Shown here: positions 34,702 through 43,333 of the stretch, in pieces | Layout of the letters: each line of letters begins with the position of its first letter | Position numbering within the stretch: position 1 is the stretch's first letter | NCBI GenBank assembly: GCA_964399635.1 | Contig: CAYNRU010000007.1 | Coordinates: 1 to 64,000, forward strand | Length of the DNA stretch: 64,000 bases | DNA from: UBA4615 sp964399635 | GTDB lineage: Bacteria; Pseudomonadota; Gammaproteobacteria; Burkholderiales; Burkholderiaceae_E | Direction of reading: 5' to 3' | The notes under the pieces: generated by a model | Databases searched by the model: none | What the model was told of the DNA's origin: nothing | The model's input: only the letters and a program-made list of their open reading frames with translations | Translations under genes and position numbers: made by a program

Positions 34702-35448
34702 ATGAGTGGAGTCCTGGTGATCACCGGCGCGTCGCGCGGCATCGGCGCGGCCTGCGCGCGCCGAGCGGCGCTGGCCGGCTGGAAGGTCGCGGTCAACTAC
34801 GGACGCAGCCGCGACGCCGCGCTCGCGGTGGTGGCCGACATCGAGCGGGCCGGCGGCACGGCGGTCGCGATCGGCGCGGACGTGTCGCGCCCCGACGAGG
34901 CCGCGCGCCTGTTCGCCGAGACCGACCGGCTGCTCGGCCGCGCGACCGGCCTGATCAACAACGCGGGCGTGGGCGGCACCATCGCGCCCATCGAGCAGCA
35001 GACCGAGGCGATCCTGCAGGCGCTGTTCGCGACCAACGTGTTCGGCTACCTGTACTGCGCCGGCGAGGCTGTCAGGCGGATGTCGCCACGCCACGGCGGC
35101 CAGGGCGGCGTGATCGTCAACATCTCGTCGGCCGCGGCGCGCCTGGGCGGCCTGGCCAACATGGTTCCCTACGCGGCGAGCAAGGGCGCCGTCGACGCGA
35201 TGACCCTGGGCCTGGCCAAGGAACTCGGCCGCGAAGGCATCCGCGTGACCGGCATCCGCCCCGGCGTCATCGACACCGACATCCTGGAGGCGATGGGCCG
35301 CGAGGCCGTCAAGGCCGCGGTGGCGCCCACCGTGCCGCTGGGCCGCACCGGCGAGGTCCACGAGATCGCCGAGGCCGCGATCTGGCTGCTGTCGCCCGCC
35401 GCGTCCTACGTGCACGGCACCACGCTGGACGTCTCGGGCGGGCGCTGA
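34702..35448 (+). CDS. Short-chain dehydrogenase/reductase
   Basis: A 248-residue classical SDR. Cofactor site GASRGIG, NNAGVGG, catalytic Ser in IVNISSAAARLGG and the YAASK catalytic pair are visible, with the IRPGVIDTDI loop after the last strand. The Asn-Tyr-Gly-Arg-Ser at the end of strand 2 favours NADP. It resembles glucose/3-oxoacyl reductase-type SDRs. It is the last gene of the plus-strand IclR-linked operon. Confidence 0.9.
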   Translation: MSGVLVITGASRGIGAACARRAALAGWKVAVNYGRSRDAALAVVADIERAGGTAVAIGADVSRPDEAARLFAETDRLLGRATGLINNAGVGGTIAPIEQQTEAILQALFATNVFGYLYCAGEAVRRMSPRHGGQGGVIVNISSAAARLGGLANMVPYAASKGAVDAMTLGLAKELGREGIRVTGIRPGVIDTDILEAMGREAVKAAVAPTVPLGRTGEVHEIAEAAIWLLSPAASYVHGTTLDVSGGR

Positions 35449-35460
35449 CGCTGCACGGCC

Positions 35461-35490
35461 GCTGTGCCGCGCTGCGCCGCGCTGCGCCGC
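35461..35490 (+). repeat. 10-bp tandem repeat, three units
   Basis: GCTGTGCCGC followed by two GCTGCGCCGC units, one mismatch, fills most of the 48-base gap between the converging SDR and PhyH genes. Confidence 0.6.
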
Positions 35491-35496
35491 GTCCCG

Positions 35497-36402
35497 TCAG
35501 CGGACGTGCCAGTCCTGCGTCAGGGGCTTGGCGCCGTTCAGCTCGGCGTAGCCCGCCCCCGTCGTGCCGGGCGGGTTCGCGCCGAAGTAGCGCTCGTCCA
35601 CCGGGAGCGAGGCGGGCTGCCAGCGCACGTCACACGACAGGCGCACGCGGTCTATCGGCGAGTGGTTGTCGAGCGAGCCGTGCGCGGTGTACATGCCGAA
35701 CACCGCGATGTCGCCGGCCTCGAAGTCGCGGGTCAGCAGCCGCGTGCCGCGCGCCTGCGCGAAGCTGATCGCGTCGCTGCCGAACGCGGCCCGGCGCTCC
35801 GGGTGCTTCGAGATGTCGTGGCCGATCATCGGGTCGATCAGATCGCGGTAGTGGTGCGAGCCCTCCACCACCACGAGCGTGCCGTCGCAGGCGGGCACGT
35901 CGCCGAGCGGCATCCATACCGTGCACACGCGGTCGTGGCTGCGGGTGAAGAACGGATAGTCGTAGTGCAGGTCGGTCGCGCGGCCGCGCACGCCGGGCCG
36001 CAGGAACAGGTAGTCCTGCGGCCGGGCCGGCTCGCCGAACACGGCCGACAGCACCGCCGCCACCTGCGGCCCGTGCGAGACCGCGCGCAGCCGCGCGCCC
36101 TCGCTGACCGAACGCCAGAAGCGGCCGGCGTCCGGCTCGAGCTCGCGGCGCCGGCTGGTGCCGCTGAAGATGCCGTCCTCGACGGGCGTGCGGATCTCGC
36201 CGACCGCCGCCAGCCGCTCGAAGACCTCGCGCCGCGCAGCCAGCACCGCGTCGCGTGCCAGCACGCCCTTCAGGTACAGGTAGCCGTCGCGGGCCATGCG
36301 CTCGCGCAGCGCCGCGGGGTCGGTGCGCAGCGCGCTGCTGTCGGCGAGCTCGCCGAGCAGGGCGGGCGGCACGGGGCGGTCCTTGACCAGGCAGGTTTGC
36401 AT
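35497..36402 (-). CDS. Phytanoyl-CoA dioxygenase (PhyH) family protein 1
   Basis: A 301-residue Fe(II)/2-oxoglutarate oxygenase. The Fe ligands are likely His and Asp in DLHYDYPFFTRSHD and the distal His in HGSLDNHS, with the Arg in the SPIDRVRLSCDVRWQP strand binding 2-oxoglutarate. The N-terminal DGYLYLKGVL is typical. The family hydroxylates at carbon next to a carboxyl or amine. The Mpo1-like gene ends 22 bases upstream on the same strand, so they look co-transcribed. Confidence 0.85.
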   Translation of the reverse strand: MQTCLVKDRPVPPALLGELADSSALRTDPAALRERMARDGYLYLKGVLARDAVLAARREVFERLAAVGEIRTPVEDGIFSGTSRRRELEPDAGRFWRSVSEGARLRAVSHGPQVAAVLSAVFGEPARPQDYLFLRPGVRGRATDLHYDYPFFTRSHDRVCTVWMPLGDVPACDGTLVVVEGSHHYRDLIDPMIGHDISKHPERRAAFGSDAISFAQARGTRLLTRDFEAGDIAVFGMYTAHGSLDNHSPIDRVRLSCDVRWQPASLPVDERYFGANPPGTTGAGYAELNGAKPLTQDWHVR

Positions 36403-36424
36403 CGTCGGTCTCTCCGGGGACGGG

Positions 36425-36955
36425 TCAGGCGGCGGCGTTGTCGGGCCGGCGGATGCGAACGGGTCCGACGCGCCGCTCGATCTCGGCCTGCAGCGGTTTG
36501 CGCAGCCCGGCGATGAACAGCAGCTCGGCCAGCACGAACAGCGGCCCGATCATGAGTCCGATCACGTCGTCGACGAAGGCCGGCTTGCGGCCCTCGTACG
36601 CATGCCCGACGAACTGCACGATCCATCCGCCGACGAACAGGCCCACGCCCCAGCCGAGCCAGGCACCGGTGGGTCCGGCGGCGATCGGGGCCGCGGCGGT
36701 GAGCATCGCCGCCAGCACCGCCGCCATCACGAGGCCCATCGGTCGGTCGAGCGCGACGTAGTAGCAGGCAGCGGCGACCGCGGCGAGCAGCGCCGGGGTC
36801 AGGGGCGCGCCGCCGAGCACGCCGAACGTGGGGCGCGACGCCAGCACGACCACCGCGAACACGATCACCGGCACACCCAGGAGGTGGGTCGCGATGTTGC
36901 GCCGGTCGCGATGGTAGGCGGCGTAGCCGGCGAGGTGGTCGGTCAGGGTCTTCAT
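36425..36955 (-). CDS. Mpo1/DUF962-like membrane dioxygenase
   Basis: A 176-residue membrane protein with about four helices. HLAGYAAYHRDRRNIATHLLGVPVIVFA and FVGHAYEGRKPA hold the His residues conserved in the YGL010w/Mpo1 family, whose yeast member is an Fe-dependent dioxygenase that cleaves 2-hydroxy fatty acids in alpha-oxidation. It precedes the PhyH gene in the same direction, which could supply 2-hydroxy substrates. The family assignment is firm; the bacterial role is inferred. Confidence 0.8.
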   Translation of the reverse strand: MKTLTDHLAGYAAYHRDRRNIATHLLGVPVIVFAVVVLASRPTFGVLGGAPLTPALLAAVAAACYYVALDRPMGLVMAAVLAAMLTAAAPIAAGPTGAWLGWGVGLFVGGWIVQFVGHAYEGRKPAFVDDVIGLMIGPLFVLAELLFIAGLRKPLQAEIERRVGPVRIRRPDNAAA

Positions 36956-37075
36956 GAAGGTCTCCTGGCACGCCGTGCGTGCGATGCGCGCGGCGGGTTG
37001 CCGATTCTAGGCGCACCTGCTTGCCGAGGGTAACATCGGCCGCTTCGCGAGCCACCACCCCGGACCCACGCCGCC

Positions 37076-37849
37076 ATGGAACTGCCCGTCAACACCTTCA
37101 AGCACGCGCTGGCCGCGGGCACGCCGCAGATCGGCCTGTGGTCGACGCTGTCCTCGAACATCACGGTGGAGCTGGTCGCGGCTTCGGGCTACGACTGGAT
37201 CCTGCTCGACATGGAGCACTCGCCCAACGACCTGGAGTCGCTGGTGACACAGCTCCAGGCGGCCGAGCCCTATCCGACCCACGCGGTCGTGCGCGTACCG
37301 TGGAACGACATGGTCATGCTCAAGCGCGTGCTCGACGTCGGCGCCCAGTCGGTGCTCGTGCCGATGATCGACACCGCCGAGCAGGCGCGGGCCGCGGTGT
37401 CCTACATGCGCTATCCGCCGCGCGGCGTGCGCGGCGTGGGCGGCACCACCCGCGCGACGCGCTACGGGCGCATCCCGGGCTACCCGCACAAGGCCGAGGG
37501 CGAGCTGTGCATCCTGCTGCAGGTCGAGACCGAGCAGGCGCTCGACAACATCGAGGCGATCGCCGCGGTCGATGGCGTGGATGGCATCTTCATCGGCCCA
37601 GCCGACCTGCATGCATCCTTCGGCTTCGTCGGCGAGCGCCACCACCCCGCGGTGTGGGCGCGCATCGAGGACGCGGTCAGGCGGATCCGGGCGGCGGGCA
37701 AGGCGCCGGGCTTCCTCACGCCGGCCGAGGAGGACTCGCACCGCATCCTCGAGCTGGGCGGGCTGTTCGTGGCGGTGGGCTCGGACGCCGGCCTGCTCGC
37801 CAAGAGCGCCGACGCGCTGCTCTCGCGCTTTCGCGCGCCGCGTGGCTGA
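37076..37849 (+). CDS. HpcH/HpaI-family class II aldolase
   Basis: A 257-residue TIM-barrel aldolase using a divalent metal. GYDWILLDMEHSPN holds the catalytic His region, QVETEQALDNIEAIAAVDGVDGIFIGPADLHAS the metal-binding Glu and Asp, and RVPWN an active-site Arg. Family members split 4-hydroxy-2-keto acids (HpaI) or 2-keto-3-deoxy sugar acids (GarL/RhmA) to pyruvate plus an aldehyde. The next gene's GTG start lies eight bases inside its 3' end. Confidence 0.92.
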   Translation: MELPVNTFKHALAAGTPQIGLWSTLSSNITVELVAASGYDWILLDMEHSPNDLESLVTQLQAAEPYPTHAVVRVPWNDMVMLKRVLDVGAQSVLVPMIDTAEQARAAVSYMRYPPRGVRGVGGTTRATRYGRIPGYPHKAEGELCILLQVETEQALDNIEAIAAVDGVDGIFIGPADLHASFGFVGERHHPAVWARIEDAVRRIRAAGKAPGFLTPAEEDSHRILELGGLFVAVGSDAGLLAKSADALLSRFRAPRG

Positions 37850-39140
37850 GACGGCGCCCGCCGCGCCCGCGCCGATCCTGATCGTCGGCGCCGGCATCGC
37901 CGGGCTCGCCGCCGCGCTGGGGCTGTGGGCGCGGGGCGTGCCCTGCACGGTCCTCGAGTCGGCCCGCGAGGTGGTGCCGCTGGGCGTGGGCATCAACCTG
38001 CTGCCGCACGGCGTGCGGGTGCTGGCGGAGCTGGGGCTGGCCGACGCGGTCGCGGACGTGGCCGTCGAGACCCGCGCGATCGAGTACCGCGCGCGCGACG
38101 GGCGGCTGATCCATTCCGACCCGCGCGGCCGTCACGCCGGCATGCCCTTTGCGCAGTACTCGATCCATCGCGGCAACCTGCACACGGTGCTCTATCGCGC
38201 GCTGCGCGAGCGCCATGGCGACGACACGGTGCGGGCGGGCGCGCGGCTCCTCGACTGGACGGCCGACGGCGATGCCGTGAGGGTGCGACTGGAGGACCGG
38301 CGCCGCGGCGGCGAGTTCCCGTTGCGGGCCGCGGCGCTGGTGGGCGCCGACGGCCTGATGTCGGCGGTGCGCGCGCGGATGCGGCCGGACGAGGGTCCTC
38401 CGCGCGACAGCGGCATCGACATGTTCCGCGGCCTCACCTGGGCGCGGCCGATGCTCGACGGCCGCAGCATGGTCATCGCCGGCGTGCACGAGTGCAAGGC
38501 CGTGCTCTACCCGGTGCGCGCGCCGCGCCGCGACGGCCTTCAGCTGATCAACTGGGTCGCCGAGCGCGGCGAGCGCTTCGGCGAGGAGCGGGTGATCGGC
38601 GACTGGAACCGCCCGGCCGATCCGGCCGAGGTCGCGCCGATGTTCGAGGCCTTGCGCTTCGACTTCGCCGACGTGCCCGCGCTGATACGGGCGGCCGAGG
38701 TCTGCCTCGCCTACCCGATGGTCGACCGGGATCCGATCGACGCCTGGGTCGACGGCCGTGTCGCCCTGGTGGGCGATGCCGCGCATCCGATGTACCCGAT
38801 CGGTGCCAACGGCTCGTCGCAGGCTCTGCTGGACGCCGAGGCGATCGCCGAGTGCATCGCCGCGCAGCCCGGCGACCTGCCGGCCGCGCTGCAGGCCTAT
38901 CAGGCGCGGCGGCTCGAGCGCGCCAACGCCGTCGTGCTCGCCAACCGCGAGCGAGGCCCCGAGAAGCTCCTGCAACTCGCCGACGAGCGGCTCGCCGCCG
39001 GCGGGGTGCCCGCCGGGGCGCCGCCGTTGGGTGCCGACGAGATCGACACGGTCACTCGTGGCTACCGGCGCACCGCGGGCTTCGAGCGCGAGACGCTGGA
39101 GGCGATGGCCGGGCGCCCGGTGCTCTGGCCGCGGCGCTGA
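37842..39140 (+). CDS. FAD-dependent aromatic hydroxylase-like monooxygenase
   Basis: A 432-residue class A flavoprotein monooxygenase. The FAD site is VGAGIAGLAAALGLWARG (near residue 13), with RGNLHTVLYRAL and the second FAD motif VALVGDAAHPMYPIGANGSSQALLDAEAIAE. The latter wording (YPIGANGSSQAL) matches the UbiH/salicylate-hydroxylase-like 'flavin-dependent oxidoreductase' group that includes PhzS-like enzymes. The GTG start is eight bases inside the HpaI aldolase, a closer coupling than any other pair here. The substrate is unknown; with an aldolase it may be an aromatic or enol carboxylate. Confidence 0.85.
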   Translation: MAETAPAAPAPILIVGAGIAGLAAALGLWARGVPCTVLESAREVVPLGVGINLLPHGVRVLAELGLADAVADVAVETRAIEYRARDGRLIHSDPRGRHAGMPFAQYSIHRGNLHTVLYRALRERHGDDTVRAGARLLDWTADGDAVRVRLEDRRRGGEFPLRAAALVGADGLMSAVRARMRPDEGPPRDSGIDMFRGLTWARPMLDGRSMVIAGVHECKAVLYPVRAPRRDGLQLINWVAERGERFGEERVIGDWNRPADPAEVAPMFEALRFDFADVPALIRAAEVCLAYPMVDRDPIDAWVDGRVALVGDAAHPMYPIGANGSSQALLDAEAIAECIAAQPGDLPAALQAYQARRLERANAVVLANRERGPEKLLQLADERLAAGGVPAGAPPLGADEIDTVTRGYRRTAGFERETLEAMAGRPVLWPRR

Positions 39141-39161
39141 GCGCCCGCGGGCGCCCGGCGC

Positions 39162-39410
39162 TCACCCGTCGATACGCTGCCTGCGTCGCGACTGCGCGCG
39201 GCGCAGCAGGCCGTGCAGCCCGGAGAGGATCAGCACCGGCCACAGGAACGTGCAGGTCAGCACCCAGAGGGCCAGGCCCTGCGGCCCTCCCCCCATGGGG
39301 TCCACGTAGCTGTCCGGATGACCCTCGCCGAACAGGCCCCTGCGGGAGCAGGTGAGCACGCCGAAGACCATGCCGAAGGCGAGGAACGACAGGATCACGA
39401 GATTCGACAT
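39162..39410 (-). CDS. Small two-helix membrane protein, unrecognised
   Basis: An 82-residue protein with AGGGAG before the ATG. The first hydrophobic segment (residues 2-22) is followed by a soluble loop TCSRRGLFGEGHPDSYVDPMGGGPQG, then a second helix (residues 50-70) and a very basic tail RRAQSRRRQR. I recognise no family. It converges on the monooxygenase gene. Confidence 0.6.
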   Translation of the reverse strand: MSNLVILSFLAFGMVFGVLTCSRRGLFGEGHPDSYVDPMGGGPQGLALWVLTCTFLWPVLILSGLHGLLRRAQSRRRQRIDG

Positions 39411-39552
39411 GGCACTCCCTGCGGGGTCGTCGCCCCGGTGTCGATCAGGTTGGACGTGACACACAGTGTGGCCGTCAAGCTGTCTGGACGTCAAGCAGGC
39501 TGGACAGTTCGTGCCGACCCGGTGCGCCCGCCGGCCCGGCGTGGGCCGCCGC

Positions 39553-40968
39553 TCAGGCGCCCGGCCCGGCGACCAGCTTAGGCAGGTTGGCCATCGCCGC
39601 GGCGGCCTGCGTCCGGAGCCGCGCGAGGATCGCCTGGCGCGCCGCGTCCTGCGGGTCGATCGCGGCGATCAGCTTGCCGAAGCCGTCGAGCCGGCTCTCG
39701 CGGATCCAGGTCCGCAGCGCCTTGTCCTGGCCCCAGTGGAACTGGTTGCGCATGTTCACGATCAGCGAGCGCGGATAGTCCGCGAGCGTCCACGGGAACG
39801 GCACGCTCGCGCACAGGCCGTTCTTCGTCGCGTCGTCGGGGTAGTGCGCCTCGACGTAGGCGATCAGCGCGGCGCTGAAGGTCGGCAGCGGCAGCCGGGT
39901 CATCTGCAGCACCACCCGGTCGCCCTGGAAGATCGGCTGGATCGGGCGTTTCTCGACCGCCGACGCCGTGCAGTCGATGCACAGCGTGCCCGGCGGCAGC
40001 GGCACGCGGCCCTGCTCCATGTCCAGCCCGTCCGCGTCGACGGCGCGCACGTGCCCCTTGCGGATCACGCCGCCGATGCGGCGCAGCGTCTCGACCTCGC
40101 CGGTCGAGATCGTCGCGAGGTGGAACATCGTGGGGGTGCGCGACGGGTCGATGCGCAGCAGCGTGCCGCAGGCCTCGAGGCGCGCGTACAGGTCCTCGAC
40201 CGAGGTGGCCTGCGCGCAGGCCGCCATCTGGTCGGCCTGCCCGCCGATCGTGTGCTCGAAGAACTCGTCGCCGGGCTGCGTCTGAAGGCGGTTCAGCAGC
40301 CACGAGTCGCGCGGCACCACCCAGCTGACGGCCTCGGGGGGCACGCCGTTGTCGAGCAGCCAGACCGCGACGTCCATCGCGGTCTTGCCCGCGCCCAGGA
40401 TCGCGAAGTGCCGGGGTCGCTCGCGACCGCCGGCGAAGTGCCAGAGCTGCTGCAGCGCGCCGGGCGGTACGACCCGCGCGCCCGGTGCGACGCTGAATCG
40501 GGGCGTGTGGGTGGCCGGCACGCTCGGGCTCAGGTAGGTCGCGTCGACGAACCTGCGGCGAACGGTCACCTCGGTCGCGGCGCCCGACAGGATCGACACG
40601 AAGCGGCCCCCGCCCTGCCAGTCGCACATCGGGAAGTAGTCGACCCGCCCGCTCGGCAGCAGGCGCTGCTTCATCACCCGCTCGAAGTAGCCGTTGATCT
40701 CGGGGCCGGAGGCGAGCTCGTAGAGGCCCGCGTTGGCCCCGGCCGCGTCCTTGCGGCCCGTGCCGAGCTCCATCGAGTTGACCCCGTAGAACGCCGAGGG
40801 CTGGTGCAGCGCGACGAACGGGTAGGCATCGTTCCAGTGGCCGCCCGGCTTGGCGTGCCGATCGACGATCGTGATGCGGGCGTCGGTCTCGGCCAGCAGC
40901 GTGTCGGCGAAGGCGAGGCCGGCCGCGCCGCTGCCGACGATCAGGTAGTCGGTGTCGATCCGGCTCAT
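39553..40968 (-). CDS. FAD/NAD(P)-binding flavoprotein (flavin-containing monooxygenase-like)
   Basis: A 471-residue protein with two dinucleotide sites: GSGAAGLAFADTLLAET at the N-terminus with Glu/Asp-ending strand (IVDRHAKPGGHWND), and ILGAGKTAMDVAVWLLDNG near residue 195. The overall plan resembles FMO/Baeyer-Villiger-type monooxygenases, but the FMO signature FxGxxxHxxxW/Y is not evident, so the reaction is open. The region FFEHTIGGQADQM is a long insertion between sites. It stands alone; the divergent neighbour is an enoyl-CoA hydratase. Confidence 0.75.
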   Translation of the reverse strand: MSRIDTDYLIVGSGAAGLAFADTLLAETDARITIVDRHAKPGGHWNDAYPFVALHQPSAFYGVNSMELGTGRKDAAGANAGLYELASGPEINGYFERVMKQRLLPSGRVDYFPMCDWQGGGRFVSILSGAATEVTVRRRFVDATYLSPSVPATHTPRFSVAPGARVVPPGALQQLWHFAGGRERPRHFAILGAGKTAMDVAVWLLDNGVPPEAVSWVVPRDSWLLNRLQTQPGDEFFEHTIGGQADQMAACAQATSVEDLYARLEACGTLLRIDPSRTPTMFHLATISTGEVETLRRIGGVIRKGHVRAVDADGLDMEQGRVPLPPGTLCIDCTASAVEKRPIQPIFQGDRVVLQMTRLPLPTFSAALIAYVEAHYPDDATKNGLCASVPFPWTLADYPRSLIVNMRNQFHWGQDKALRTWIRESRLDGFGKLIAAIDPQDAARQAILARLRTQAAAAMANLPKLVAGPGA

Positions 40969-41137
40969 GGTGTCTCCGTGGGGTCGACCGGGACCGTCCG
41001 GTGCGAGAGGCCCGGCACGCGCGGCCCGACCGTGCATCCATGCATTCTGCCCTGCCGCGCCGGTCACAGGTACGACACCACGGCACCGGGGCGCCGCGCG
41101 CCCGCCCGGTGATACGCTCGTGCGCAGGAGAGCGACC

Positions 41138-41944
41138 ATGACCGAGACCCCGCCCCATTCGCCCGATACCGACGCCCCGTTCACGGTCGAGCCGCTCGCC
41201 GACGGCGCGCTCTTCACGATCGAGCGTGCGGCCAAGCTCAACGCGCTGACCCGGCCGGTGCTGCTGGGGCTGGCGGCCTGCATCGACGACCTCGAGTCGC
41301 GCGGGGCGCGGCTGCTGGTGGTGACCGGCCGCGGCACGCGCGCCTTCTGCGCGGGCACCGACCTCGGCGAGCTGCAGGGCCTGTCGATGGACGCGCGCAT
41401 GGCCAAGACGGTGATGGCGCGCGAGCTGCTGGTGCGGCTGTCGCGCTCGCGCCTGATCAGCGTCGCCGCGATCAACGGCCTGGCCTACGGGGGCGGGCTC
41501 GAGCTCGCGATGGCCTGCACGCTGCGCATCGCGGCGCCCGCGGTGTCGGTGTCGCTGCCCGAGATCAAGCTCGGGCTGCTGCCCGCCTATGCAGGCACGC
41601 AGTTCCTGCCGGCCATCGTGGGCCCGGCGCGGGCGCTCGAGATGATGCTGACGGGCCGCGCGGTGCCGGTCGCCGAGGCGCACGCGATGGGCCTGGTGCA
41701 CCGGATCTCGACCGGCGACGCCTCGCTGGTGGAGCAGGCGCTGGCGTTCGGGCGGGAGGTCGTGTGCTTCAGCCCGTCGGCCATCGACGCGATCCGCGTC
41801 TGCGTGGCGGCGGCGGGCCCGGTCGTCGCCGACACGGGCCTGGCGGTCGAGGACACGCAGGTCCGCGCGAACTTCGACTCGCCCGACGCGCGCGAGGGCG
41901 TCGCGGCCTTCCTGGACAAGCGGCCGGCGCGCTTCGGGCGCTGA
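41138..41944 (+). CDS. Enoyl-CoA hydratase/isomerase family protein
   Basis: A 268-residue crotonase-fold enzyme. The oxyanion-hole strands are RAFCAGTDLGELQ and AINGLAYGGGLELAMACTLRIAA, and the PEIKLGLLPAYAGTQFLPAIVG stretch contains the position of the hydratase Glu (here Pro-Glu-Ile-Lys, Ala-Gly-Thr in place of Gly-Gly-Thr). The ending (FLDKRPARFGR) is typical for hydratases of beta-oxidation or acyl-CoA degradation. GCAGGAG precedes the ATG. The C-terminal start-site choice excludes an upstream extension that overlaps the divergent gene. Confidence 0.85.
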   Translation: MTETPPHSPDTDAPFTVEPLADGALFTIERAAKLNALTRPVLLGLAACIDDLESRGARLLVVTGRGTRAFCAGTDLGELQGLSMDARMAKTVMARELLVRLSRSRLISVAAINGLAYGGGLELAMACTLRIAAPAVSVSLPEIKLGLLPAYAGTQFLPAIVGPARALEMMLTGRAVPVAEAHAMGLVHRISTGDASLVEQALAFGREVVCFSPSAIDAIRVCVAAAGPVVADTGLAVEDTQVRANFDSPDAREGVAAFLDKRPARFGR

Positions 41945-42008
41945 GCGCCCGCGCCCCTGTGCGCTGCCGTCGGCCGCGAGTCCCGCGACGCCGGCGCTGC
42001 GGCGCGGG

Positions 42009-42038
42009 TTGACACCGCGGGTCCGGCCGGGCTAGCTT
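42009..42038 (+). promoter_or_regulatory. Candidate sigma-70 promoter before the Yip1-like gene
   Basis: A consensus -35 TTGACA (42009-42014), then 18 bases and TAGCTT (42033-42038) as a weak -10, 70 bases before the ATG. The -35 is perfect, which is rare in such GC-rich DNA. Confidence 0.45.
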
Positions 42039-42108
42039 GGCGGCGTTTGACCTGCCCACACCTACGGCCGCGGGCCGTTGCCCGGCGCGGCACCTTCCGG
42101 AGCCCCGC

Positions 42109-42678
42109 ATGTTCCCGATCGCACGCATCAAGGCCATCCTCCTGTCGCCCGGCACCGAGTGGCCGGTCATCGAGGCCGAGAAGACCGACGTCGCGTCCAT
42201 CTACCGCGGCTACGTGGTGTGGCTCGCCGCGATCCCCGCCATCGCGAGCTTCATCGGTTTCTCGCTGGTCGGCGTGCACGGCATGGGCACGTCCTTCCGG
42301 GTGCCCGTGCTCGCCGGCCTGGTCAGCGCGGTCGTGTCCTTCGTGCTGGGGCTGGTGCTGGTCTACGTGATGGCGCTGATCGCCAACGCCCTGGCCCCCA
42401 AGTTCCAGGGCCGCTCCGACTTCCTCGCCGCGTTCAAGCTGGTCGCCTATGCCGGCACCGCGTCGATGATCGCGGGCGTGGTGTACCTGCTGCCGTCGCT
42501 GTCGATACTCGCGCTGCTCGGCAGCCTCTACAGCGTGTACCTGATCTACCAGGGGCTGCCGGTGCTGATGAAGTGCCCTCCCGGGCGCGCGATGATGTAC
42601 ACGGCGGTGCTGGTGGCCTGCGGGTTCGGGGTCGGCTTGGCGTTCGCGGCCTTGTCCGCGCTGTTCACGCCGTCCTGA
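42109..42678 (+). CDS. Yip1-family membrane protein
   Basis: A 189-residue integral membrane protein with five hydrophobic segments (about 35-55, 65-100, 110-130, 135-150, 160-185). The start MFPIARIKAILLSPGTEWPVIEAEKTD is the hallmark of bacterial Yip1-domain proteins. Their function is not established; some are linked to membrane trafficking-like or stress roles. It has its own candidate promoter and no evident operon partner. Confidence 0.8.
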   Translation: MFPIARIKAILLSPGTEWPVIEAEKTDVASIYRGYVVWLAAIPAIASFIGFSLVGVHGMGTSFRVPVLAGLVSAVVSFVLGLVLVYVMALIANALAPKFQGRSDFLAAFKLVAYAGTASMIAGVVYLLPSLSILALLGSLYSVYLIYQGLPVLMKCPPGRAMMYTAVLVACGFGVGLAFAALSALFTPS

Positions 42679-42726
42679 GCGCGCGCGGGGGCGCAGCCCG
42701 GTCGGGCGTCACGCGCGGCTGCGTCC

Positions 42727-43266
42727 TCAGGCGCCGGACGTCGACGCAGCGCCGGTGGCATCGAGGCGCTTCCACATCGTCGCCTTGGCGACGAAGACCT
42801 CGCCCACCCGCACCGCCATCGGCTCGAGGCCGCAGCGCACGAATCCGCAGCGCGCGTACAGCCGCTCGGCCGCGACGTTGCCGTCGGTGACCGTCAGCGT
42901 CACCGTGAGCATGCCGGGGGTGGCGAGCATGTCGGCCAGCAGGGCCTCCACGATCGCGCGGCCCACGCCGCGGCCCCGTGCGTCGGGCGCCACCACCATG
43001 CCGAACAGCTCCGCCCGGTGCGCGGCCTGCTCGCGGGCCTCTCGCCGCCAGCCCGCGGCGCCGATCAGCCGGCCGTCGTCCAGGGCGCCGAAGATGCGCT
43101 CGGCGGAGCGCTCGCCGGGCACCAGACGCCAGGCCCACCAGTCGGGCGGCTGCGCGGCGCGCTCAGCGTAAGACGAGGTGAACGCGTCGGGGTGTTGGCG
43201 GTAGCCGCGCAGCATCAGCGTGCGCAAGGCCGGTGCGTCTTCGGGGAGGAGGCGACGGATCTGCAT
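42727..43266 (-). CDS. GNAT-family N-acetyltransferase
   Basis: A 179-residue acetyltransferase. The acetyl-CoA pyrophosphate loop is VVAPDARGRGVGRAIVEALL (near residue 95), followed by the beta-bulge strand LTVTLTVTDGNVAAERLYARCGFVRCG, the usual GNAT ending. Substrate unknown: proteins, peptides or small amines are all possible. It lies upstream of, and divergent or unlinked to, the Yip1-like gene, and 67 bases downstream of the TRAP 3 operon on the same strand. Confidence 0.88.
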   Translation of the reverse strand: MQIRRLLPEDAPALRTLMLRGYRQHPDAFTSSYAERAAQPPDWWAWRLVPGERSAERIFGALDDGRLIGAAGWRREAREQAAHRAELFGMVVAPDARGRGVGRAIVEALLADMLATPGMLTVTLTVTDGNVAAERLYARCGFVRCGLEPMAVRVGEVFVAKATMWKRLDATGAASTSGA

Positions 43267-43284
43267 CGCCCGAGTCTACGACGG

Positions 43285-43308
43285 GCGCGCGGTGCCGGCG
43301 CCGCGCGC
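43285..43308 (-). terminator. Candidate terminator of the TRAP 3 operon
   Basis: GCGCGCGG (43285-43292) pairs with CCGCGCGC (43301-43308), eight-base loop, 26 bases after the dctM 3 stop. No T-tract. Confidence 0.35.
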
Positions 43309-43333
43309 GGGGGTCATCGACGCGACGGCGGCC

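Noticed and set aside
39446..39500. Two GTCAAGC-n-CTGGAC copies near the flavoprotein end
   Set aside because: Short, imperfect, and only two copies in an intergenic gap; no link to a known element.
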